The translations under genes were made by a program, and so were the position numbers. A model generated the notes under the pieces. It did no database searches, was not told where the DNA came from, and saw only the letters and a list, made by a program, of their open reading frames with translations. 64,000 bases of DNA from an uncultured Spirochaetales bacterium (lineage in GTDB: Bacteria > Spirochaetota > Spirochaetia > Sphaerochaetales > Sphaerochaetaceae), in assembly GCA_949283305.1 (NCBI GenBank), contig CASDRU010000010.1, positions 124,001 to 188,000 on the forward strand, written 5' to 3'. Numbering within the stretch: the first letter of the stretch is position 1; every line of letters begins with the position of its first letter. Positions 57,814 through 64,000 of this stretch are shown here, in pieces.

Positions 57814-58125
57814 ATGGATAACAAAAAAAGAAATACATGGATATTCATGGTCGTGGCCACACTTGTGAACATAATCCTGATGATAGCATGTGCTTTTGTC
57901 GGTGTTCTTGTATGGGCACTTCTTCTCAGGATTTTCCCGGAAAACCAGACTGTCATGTCTTTAGGCCTGATTCTTGTGCTTGTCTTTGCTCTTCTTGGCT
58001 CGTTTTTCATATATAACCGTCTTGTGGCATTTGTCCTTGACAAGTTCAAGCTGGAAGACAAGATGGAGCCTATATTCAGGAAAAAGAGCAGAAAGGCAAA
58101 AAACAGAGAAGAGGAACAGAGTTGA
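57814..58125 (+). CDS. Small two-span membrane protein
   Basis: A 103-residue protein of unknown function with two membrane spans (WIFMVVATLVNIILMIACAF and LGLILVLVFALLGSFFIY) and a basic C-terminal tail ending KKSRKAKNREEEQS. It begins right after the lspA stop and its stop overlaps the next TTG start, so all four genes from nif3 on form one operon. Confidence 0.75.
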   Translation: MDNKKRNTWIFMVVATLVNIILMIACAFVGVLVWALLLRIFPENQTVMSLGLILVLVFALLGSFFIYNRLVAFVLDKFKLEDKMEPIFRKKSRKAKNREEEQS

Positions 58126-59093
58126 GATACGTCTCCAGTGACAAAATCCTTGGTGCATCCTGGTATTCTTTGAATGAAAGCGAGCTTTTTTCTGACAGGC
58201 TCTTCTTTTCCAGGATGAGATATCCTTCAATAGTCCTTCCTGAGGATTCTCCGGATGGAAGCTATCATATGTTCACATCATCTTTTTTCTTTCTGAACCA
58301 CTACACATCCACAACAGCCCTTGAATGGAAGAAGAAGGACTTCTTTTCCCCGTATACACATTCTCCGCAGCTTTACAGAGAAGGGGGTGTATACTATATG
58401 CTCAGCGAGTCTCATGACCGCCAGATGGAGAGCAGGAAGACAAAGGATGTCACTAAAAGAGGATCGAAGATATATCTCTCTCAAAGTAGCGATCTGGATA
58501 AATGGACTGAAGAGTCTGTGGTGCTTGATGCAAAGAAGATAAGCCAGGCATCATTCAGGCAGAGGCCAAGCAGAATCTATGGAGCTCATATTGTCCCATG
58601 GAACGGCAGATACAGGATTTATTTCGGAGCTGGCGATGTGTGTCTTTTTGACAGCAAGGTAAAGGTGTCGAGTGTTCTCATGTATGCAGAAAGCCAGTTC
58701 ATAGAAGGCCCATACAAAGTCAATGCCCAGCCCGTTCTTTCAATTGCGCCGGATTCTGCTTACATGAGCCTTGCTGTAGGACACTGCTTTGTCTATCCCT
58801 GCTCTGATGCTCTTGTCCTCATAGCCGCAAGCCAGTATTTCGACAAAAAAGAGAAAAGAAGCCGCTCTGCACTGCTTCTGTTCATAAGCAGGGACGGAAA
58901 TGAGTTTTCATTTGTCCGCCCTCTTTTCTTTCTTCCTGATACTCCGTGGGCTAATGTCGCTCTTACAAGCAGCTGTCTGATATATGTTGCAGAAGATGAT
59001 TCATTCTATCTCTATTACACTGCAAGCGGCAGGAGAAAAAGAATGCTTCCTAAAACAGAATGCATGGGGCTCCTGATTGGACGATGCCTTTGA
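58122..59093 (+). CDS. Five-bladed beta-propeller (glycosidase-like) protein
   Basis: A 323-residue protein with repeated strand patterns like those of GH43/GH32/GH130 propellers: YPSIVLPEDSPDGSYHMFTSS, SPQLYREGGVYYMLSES, RIYGAHIVPWNGRYRIYFGAG, and CLIYVAEDDSFYLYYTAS. I cannot place the catalytic acids, so activity and substrate are open; an acidic D in SPDGSYH or E in EGPYKVN might serve. No signal peptide is visible. The start is a TTG at 58122 that overlaps the previous stop; GAGGA lies just upstream. Confidence 0.65.
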   Translation: MRYVSSDKILGASWYSLNESELFSDRLFFSRMRYPSIVLPEDSPDGSYHMFTSSFFFLNHYTSTTALEWKKKDFFSPYTHSPQLYREGGVYYMLSESHDRQMESRKTKDVTKRGSKIYLSQSSDLDKWTEESVVLDAKKISQASFRQRPSRIYGAHIVPWNGRYRIYFGAGDVCLFDSKVKVSSVLMYAESQFIEGPYKVNAQPVLSIAPDSAYMSLAVGHCFVYPCSDALVLIAASQYFDKKEKRSRSALLLFISRDGNEFSFVRPLFFLPDTPWANVALTSSCLIYVAEDDSFYLYYTASGRRKRMLPKTECMGLLIGRCL

Positions 59094-59171
59094 GAAATTT
59101 GAAAATTGTAAAATCATGACATTATTTCTTAATATTTCCCAAAATATGTGGTATCTTATTTCTAGAGAGAA

Positions 59172-60542
59172 ATGAAGGATATCGCGATATACCTCAAAGA
59201 GGAAAAAGATAAAGAAGATCTCATAAAGTCATTTTCCCAGCTGGAGCTGGATTTCTCCTATGTCTGCATCTCTTCGTCCCAGCAGCTTCTTTCGGAGCTG
59301 GATAAGAACAAAGAAAGCCTTGTTTTCATGGATATAGACATGCTTGAGATGTCGAACTTCCTTCTTGAGGCCTCGATAAACAGGGTGAGCCCTGATACAA
59401 GGGTGATTTATCTGGTGCCTGTAAAGGACTATGCATATCTGTCTGTTGCCCTGGCAAGATCAGGAATTAACTATATTTTGAAGCCATACAGCCTCATCAG
59501 TCTTGAAATGTGCCTGTCAAAGGTGTTTGAAAGAAAGGGTGTCAGCATACACAGAAGCCAGTTTGAAAACGACATGGCAAGCCAGAATCTTTTCCATCTT
59601 CTGCGCAACGGAAGCGGAAAAATCAGTTTTTCAAAAGCCATGATAATGATGGCTGAGGTCAAGTCTGAGGAGTACAGGCATATTTTCATTGAGAAGTTTC
59701 TTGCTCTTGATGGCGCTTTTTCTTATGGTGACAAGGACAACGTGGTGTTTCTCTTCACGGATTTCTCTTCTTCTGAGATAAGGAATGTCTATGTGAATCT
59801 TGATGAGGAAGTAAGAAAGTCTGCTGTGCTTGCATTCTCTCCTGTATTTGAAAAGGAGAGCCAGTGCCAGAGTGCGGCATTCATTGCGTTTTCGAATCTG
59901 AGCCAGAATCCATTTTCCAAGAAAAGGGAGGAAGAGCCAGGAACGCTCGAAGAGGAAATAGGGCTTTATATGAGGCAGAAAAAGAACATTCTCTCTTCTC
60001 TTGACACTGTCTTTTCGTTCCTCTCTTTCATCTCATCATCATTCTTATTTACGAAACTCATAATACTGAATGTGCTGTCATCCCTTGATTCCTCCCTGCC
60101 GCTGCGAAGAATCCAGTGTTCTGATTCTTTTCCTGCCCTTTATGATGCATCCTTTGAGTGCGCCAGAATGGCAAAAGAGCACGAAAAGAGAGAAAAAGGT
60201 GGAGCTAAGGCCATCGCTGGAAATCTGAAGGCTGAGGTGGCACAATATATAGAGCAGAACTATGACAGGGAAATATCGCTGGATGAGATAGCGCAGAAGA
60301 TGGGCTACAGCACTACATATTTCTCAAAGCTCTTTGCCAGGATATTCGGTATAAGCTTTTCGCAGTATCTGGTGGAATACAGAATAAAGAAAGCAAGCGA
60401 GCTGCTCCTTTCCTCCAATATGCCTGTATCTGCTGTTGCACGATCAACAGGATTCTATGATTCATCGTATTTTGTAAACACTTTCAAGAAAATAAAGGGA
60501 CTCACTCCAAGAAAATTCCGTTCAGAGGGGGTCTTGGCTTGA
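59172..60542 (+). CDS. AraC-type regulator with degenerate receiver domain
   Basis: A 456-residue protein. Residues 1-120 follow the receiver fold, with VFMDIDM (Asp54 or Asp56) and ILKPY (Lys104), but the paired acidic residues normally next to the first strand are missing (IAIYLKEEKD), so phosphorylation is doubtful. A long helical middle follows. Residues 350-456 are an AraC helix-turn-helix pair: EISLDEIAQKMGYSTTYFSKLFARIFG and VARSTGFYDSSYFVNTFKK, ending TPRKFR. No histidine kinase gene is adjacent. It overlaps the GntR gene by four bases. Confidence 0.85.
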   Translation: MKDIAIYLKEEKDKEDLIKSFSQLELDFSYVCISSSQQLLSELDKNKESLVFMDIDMLEMSNFLLEASINRVSPDTRVIYLVPVKDYAYLSVALARSGINYILKPYSLISLEMCLSKVFERKGVSIHRSQFENDMASQNLFHLLRNGSGKISFSKAMIMMAEVKSEEYRHIFIEKFLALDGAFSYGDKDNVVFLFTDFSSSEIRNVYVNLDEEVRKSAVLAFSPVFEKESQCQSAAFIAFSNLSQNPFSKKREEEPGTLEEEIGLYMRQKKNILSSLDTVFSFLSFISSSFLFTKLIILNVLSSLDSSLPLRRIQCSDSFPALYDASFECARMAKEHEKREKGGAKAIAGNLKAEVAQYIEQNYDREISLDEIAQKMGYSTTYFSKLFARIFGISFSQYLVEYRIKKASELLLSSNMPVSAVARSTGFYDSSYFVNTFKKIKGLTPRKFRSEGVLA

Positions 60543-61195
60543 AGGAAACAGCACAGGACAAGGCTTACAGCATACTGAAAGAAAGAATTCTGTCGCTCTC
60601 CCTTGCTCCCGGCACAGTGATTTCCACAAGAGAGACAGCGCTTTCCCTTGCCCTTGGCATAACTCCTACAAGAGAAGCCCTGATAAGGCTTGAAAGGGAA
60701 GGTCTGATAGAGATAAAGCCACAGAAGGAAATCCAGGTGACCAGGATAAAAAGAGACCGTGTGGCAACTGAGCGTTTTTTACGTGAGACCCTGGAATCCG
60801 GTGTCTTTGATATTTTCCTTGACAGGAAGAGCACAGCTGATCTGATAGAGCTTGATTCCCTCATCGCCCGTCAGGCCGAGGCAATGGCGGAAGGGGATAA
60901 CCAGAGGCTGTTTGATCTGGACAATCTCTTTCATTCCATATTCTTCAGCTCTGCATCAATGATCTCTCTTTTCAAGGTGATTGAGGAAAACAGTCCAAAT
61001 TATTCCCGCCTGCGCCTTCTTTCTCTTAATGCAGAAGGAATTGCTGAGGGTGTGATAACAGATCATATAAACATCCTGAGGGCCCTGGAGACGGATGATG
61101 TGAGCGCTGCAAGAAGCCTGCTGAAGAATCATCTTGTCAAATGCGACAGTACCTACGGCATCATAACAGAGCTTTTCCCTGCTTTCCTTGAATAA
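60539..61195 (+). CDS. GntR-family regulator (FCD type)
   Basis: A 218-residue protein with an N-terminal winged helix (AYSILKERILSLSLAPGTVISTRETALSLALGITPTREALIRL, residues about 8-50) and a helical FCD effector domain (DLDNLFHSIFFSSA and LLKNHLVK carry the usual metal/ligand region). The TTG start at 60539 overlaps the AraC stop. Its likely site is the ATTTGTT-CTA-AACAAAT palindrome at 61407 in front of the transporter gene. The ligand is unknown. Confidence 0.88.
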   Translation: MKETAQDKAYSILKERILSLSLAPGTVISTRETALSLALGITPTREALIRLEREGLIEIKPQKEIQVTRIKRDRVATERFLRETLESGVFDIFLDRKSTADLIELDSLIARQAEAMAEGDNQRLFDLDNLFHSIFFSSASMISLFKVIEENSPNYSRLRLLSLNAEGIAEGVITDHINILRALETDDVSAARSLLKNHLVKCDSTYGIITELFPAFLE

Positions 61196-61406
61196 TTGTA
61201 ATTTCTTGACATGCTCCATGCTCTGAAAGCCTCTCTGATTCTTTGACAACAAGGAGGAAAACAGCGTTTAAGCAGGAAGGTTATTACTATTTAAACCTTG
61301 ATTCAAGAAGTATTTAATGATGATTTTCGTCTCTGATCAAAAAAATGCGTCAAAGCCCTTATTTTTTTCTGTACAGCTTATATTTTGTGTGATACGATAC
61401 TAATAT
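61196..61406 (+). other. Intergenic stretch with no recognised gene
   Basis: About 210 AT-rich bases between the GntR gene and the operator. It contains a 6-base inverted repeat AAGGTT/AACCTT (61277-61299) and CTGTACAG near 61370. I see no convincing promoter or RNA. Confidence 0.5.
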
Positions 61407-61423
61407 ATTTGTTCTAAACAAAT
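61407..61423. promoter_or_regulatory. GntR-like palindromic operator before the transporter gene
   Basis: ATTTGTT-CTA-AACAAAT, 7-base perfect arms, about 60 bases upstream of the transporter start. TTGT/ACAA half-sites are common for FCD-type GntR regulators, and one is encoded just upstream. The promoter itself is not clear; TACACT at 61434-61439 may be its -10. Confidence 0.65.
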
Positions 61424-61482
61424 TTATCTTATTTACACTACTGGGGTGGTATGCCCCGCTTTTACACTTATTGGAGGGTAAA

Positions 61483-62871
61483 ATGGTCGAAATTATTTTC
61501 GGTATCATCATGATTGCATCCTTCATCGGCATGGTCCTTTATTGTGTCAAGGGACTTAACCTGATGGTCGGATTCTTCCTGATGGCAACACTCTGGACAG
61601 TGCTCTCTCTCATCGGTAACGCATTTGTTCCAAACGAACAGGTTATTGCTCACATGGGTGAAGGCGGAATAATGGATGCTATCAAGTATGTATTTGCAGA
61701 TGGTCCTGCATCATACTCATCATCCATTCTCGTAAACGTCTTCTTCGGAGCATTCTTCGGAAGAGTACTTGTTGACACAGGTATTGCTGCAACACTTATC
61801 AGAAAGGTTGTTGAGCTTGGCGGAGACAAGCCAAAGATCACAATGACTCTTCTCTGTATCGTTACAGCAGTCATCTTCATGTCAATGACAGGTATCGGAC
61901 CGGTTATCTCAATTGCAGTTATCGTTCTCCCGATTCTTCTTTCTCTCGGTATTCCTGCACCTGTTGCAATGTTCAGCTTCATGGGTTCAATCATGGCTGG
62001 TATCTTTGGAAACATTGTCAACTTCGCACAGTATCAGGGAATCTTTGCAGGATTCGTTCCAGAAGCAGCTGACTACATCTACCAGGATTATTTCCGCGTA
62101 GGTCTCATCGCAATGGTCGTATCCCTTGTTGTAGTACTCGTTGTAAGCTTCCTCTTCCTCTCAAAGAAGAAGAACAGTCATGCATGGGCAGCAACAGCTC
62201 CTCAGGGTGCAGCAGACAATGCTCCATGGTATTCATGGATTGCAGTTATCCTTCCGGTCATCGGCGTTGTAACAATCAACTTCCCGATTATCCCGGGCTT
62301 CATCGTAGCCGGCGTGTATGCACTCCTTACAACAGGAAAGCTTCGCGGTGGTTATAAGGAAATCTGCCGTCTCTTTGCAAAGCTCTTCACAGACGGAACA
62401 ATCGACATTGCTCCGATGGTAGGCTTCCTTCTCACACTTGCTATGTTCAACAACGCAGCAACATTCGCATCCCCGTACTTCACAGCAATCCTTGGTGGAA
62501 TCATCCCGACAACACCAATCGTACTTGCTATCATGTTCGGTGTCCTCACAGTTCTCGGCTTCTTCCGCGGACCAATGAACCTCGTAGGATGCGGTACAGC
62601 TATCCTCGCTGTTGTCGTAGCAGTATTCAACGCTTCTGCAACACCGGCAGCAACAATGATTGGATTCCTCTATCCTCTCTTTGCTATCACAACAATCGCA
62701 CCGCAGCATCTTGACATCACACAGAGCTGGGTTGCATGGGGCTTCGGTTATACAAAGGTTTCTACAAAGGACTACATGAAGATGAGCATTCCTACAGGCT
62801 GGATTATCGGTCTTGTCATGTGTGTCATCGTATACTTCATGTATGTATCCGGAACACTTATCATGGCTTAA
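61483..62871 (+). CDS. Ion-transporter-superfamily permease (organic acid or hydantoin-type substrate)
   Basis: A 462-residue inner-membrane protein with about eleven to twelve membrane segments. The repeated half pattern, LVNVFFGAFFGRVLVDTGIAATLIRKV then TGIGPVISIAVIVLPILLSLG, and again GPMNLVGCGTAILAVVVAVF, is that of GntP/CitM-like carriers. GGAGG five bases upstream supports the ATG at 61483 over a TTG at 61471. Heavy codon bias implies strong expression. Its neighbours, a GntR regulator and a hydantoinase/oxoprolinase subunit, suggest it imports the substrate of that enzyme; this is inference. Confidence 0.75.
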   Translation: MVEIIFGIIMIASFIGMVLYCVKGLNLMVGFFLMATLWTVLSLIGNAFVPNEQVIAHMGEGGIMDAIKYVFADGPASYSSSILVNVFFGAFFGRVLVDTGIAATLIRKVVELGGDKPKITMTLLCIVTAVIFMSMTGIGPVISIAVIVLPILLSLGIPAPVAMFSFMGSIMAGIFGNIVNFAQYQGIFAGFVPEAADYIYQDYFRVGLIAMVVSLVVVLVVSFLFLSKKKNSHAWAATAPQGAADNAPWYSWIAVILPVIGVVTINFPIIPGFIVAGVYALLTTGKLRGGYKEICRLFAKLFTDGTIDIAPMVGFLLTLAMFNNAATFASPYFTAILGGIIPTTPIVLAIMFGVLTVLGFFRGPMNLVGCGTAILAVVVAVFNASATPAATMIGFLYPLFAITTIAPQHLDITQSWVAWGFGYTKVSTKDYMKMSIPTGWIIGLVMCVIVYFMYVSGTLIMA

Positions 62872-62894
62872 CTGCCTGAATATCAATCTATTAA

Positions 62895-62916
62895 AGGGGA
62901 CGCGTAAACGTCCCCT
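62895..62916 (+). terminator. Hairpin between transporter and hydantoinase genes
   Basis: AGGGGACG (62895-62902) and CGTCCCCT (62909-62916) with loop CGTAAA. The following sequence is only moderately T-rich (TCTTGGTCTTTATTT), so it is either a weak terminator or an mRNA-stabilising hairpin. Confidence 0.65.
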
Positions 62917-62948
62917 CTTGGTCTTTATTTAAAAACAGGAGTCTCTTA

Positions 62949-64000
62949 TGGCAAGAAGTGTCAGAATGGGTATAGACGTAGGTGGAACCCACACAAAAGC
63001 AGTCGCAATCGATAACGAAACACATGAGATTATCGGAAAATCTTCAGTCAAGACAACACATGATGACAAGCGCGGTGTAGCAGCCGGAGTCGTCAAATCA
63101 TTTGAAAACTGTCTTAAGGAAAACAACATCAAGCCTGAGGATGTTATTTTCGTAGCACATTCCACAACACAGGCAACAAACGCCCTCATTGAAGGAGACG
63201 TTGCAAAAGTCGGAGTCCTTGGCATGGCAAAGGGAGGCCTTGAGTCATTCCTTGCAAAGCGCCAGACAAGGCTTGCAGATATTGATCTTGGAAACAGCAA
63301 GAAAATCAGCATTGTCAATGACTTCCTCTCAACAAAGAAGATGACAGATGACGATGTTGAGAAATCACTCGATAAATTACAGGCTGACGGAGCACAGGTC
63401 ATTGTATCATCAATGGCATTCGGTGTAGATAACGGAGAGCCTGAGAAACTTGTATATGAAGCAGCTACAAAGAGAAATCTTCCTACAACCATGGCCAGCG
63501 ACATCACAAAGCTCTATGGTCTTACAAGAAGAACAAGAACAGCTGCAATCAACGCATCAATCCTTCCTAAGATGCTCGATACAGCAAACAGCACAGAGGC
63601 ATCTGTAAGGGAAGCTGGTGTCACAGTTCCTCTTATGATCATGAGAGGAGACGGCGGAGTCATGGAAATCTCCGAGATGAAGAAGCGCCCGGTTCTCACA
63701 ATGCTTTCCGGACCTGCTGCATCAGTCATGGGTTCTCTCATGTATCTGAGAGCAAGTAACGGTGTTTACTTTGAAGTAGGCGGTACAACGACAAATATCG
63801 GAGTCATCAAGAACGGCCGTCCTGCAATTGACTATTCAATTGTCGGAGGACATGCAACATATATCTCTTCTCTTGATGTCCGCGTTCTCGGTGTTGCCGG
63901 AGGATCAATGGTAAGGGCAAACAAGAGCGGAGTAGTGGATGTCGGTCCGAGAAGTGCGCATATTGCAGGTCTTGACTATGCAGTATTCACAGATCCGGAG
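62949..64000 (+). CDS. Hydantoinase/oxoprolinase-family protein, 3' end missing
   Basis: The first 350 residues of a HyuA-like ATP-dependent hydrolase subunit; the gene runs past the window edge. The ASKHA-type ATP site begins MGIDVGGTHTKAVAID; VAHSTTQATNALIEGDV and SGPAASVMG follow, and FEVGGTTTNIG is the second phosphate loop. Family members open 5-oxoproline, hydantoins or related rings, usually with a second subunit that would lie further right. AGGAG precedes the ATG. Codon bias is strong and like that of the transporter upstream. Confidence 0.92.

Noticed and set aside
62929-63741. Two long minus-strand open frames at the right edge
   Set aside because: They lie opposite a plus-strand frame that is open to the window end and carries clear hydantoinase/oxoprolinase motifs (GIDVGGTHTK, EVGGTTTNIG). 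The minus frames are shadows.

Overview
The window is a compact, gene-dense bacterial chromosome segment with about 62 recognisable protein genes, no rRNA or tRNA gene that I can see, no insertion sequence and no CRISPR array. It most resembles a spirochaete, probably of the Sphaerochaeta/Treponema type. The grounds are a TmpC/PnrA-like purine-nucleoside lipoprotein with its ABC system, many lipoprotein signals, split transketolase genes, an ankyrin gene and a heterotrophic sugar-acid and nucleoside lifestyle. The family assignment is inference; no rRNA is present to confirm it.

Layout. 1-1737: deoxynucleoside salvage (deoC, cut by the window edge, and an enlarged type II thymidine-kinase-like protein). 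1790-10939: galacturonate catabolism. The operon uxaB-uxaA-uxaC plus an IclR regulator runs leftwards, and a divergent pair makes KDPG aldolase (with a C-terminal VOC-like domain) and KDG kinase; together they take galacturonate to pyruvate and glyceraldehyde-3-phosphate. The same palindrome, TGAAAC-N3-GTTTCA, lies over the start site of the uxa promoter and between the two other genes. An ABC exporter sits inside this block. 11102-14407: an acyltransferase with a zinc-ribbon tail, a GltS-like symporter and an acetyltransferase. 14647-23032: a purine nucleoside uptake and salvage run (BMP lipoprotein, ATPase, two permeases, purine nucleoside phosphorylase) followed by cupin_5, SDR, phosphoesterase and ParB-fold genes.

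23015-34892: flavodoxin, ABC ATPase, phosphohexomutase, a candidate small RNA, an acidic lipoprotein, a ROK regulator, HtpG, MscS, RlmE, type I pullulanase and adenosine deaminase. 35077-49610: ankyrin protein, ProS, a class II aldolase-like protein that has lost its metal site, split transketolase, a DUF6062-type protein, OsmC, a YhiN-type flavoprotein, AspS, CutC and CarAB. 49716-53112: an unusual envelope-stress locus in which pspF lies between two separate psp operons, each with a sigma-54 promoter and an upstream TGGTAAA-N-TTTACCA palindrome. 53229-59093: RsmI, an RNA methyltransferase, a Lon-family protease, Nif3, LspA and a beta-propeller protein. 59172-64000: an AraC-type regulator with a degenerate receiver, a GntR regulator, a transporter behind a GntR-like palindrome, and a hydantoinase/oxoprolinase subunit cut by the right edge.

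A recurring trait is the position of promoters. At about fourteen operon-first genes a good -10 hexamer ends only 6-8 bases before the start codon and there is no ribosome binding site, so these mRNAs should be leaderless. Genes inside operons have ordinary Shine-Dalgarno sequences. Convergent genes often overlap by a few to 59 bases.
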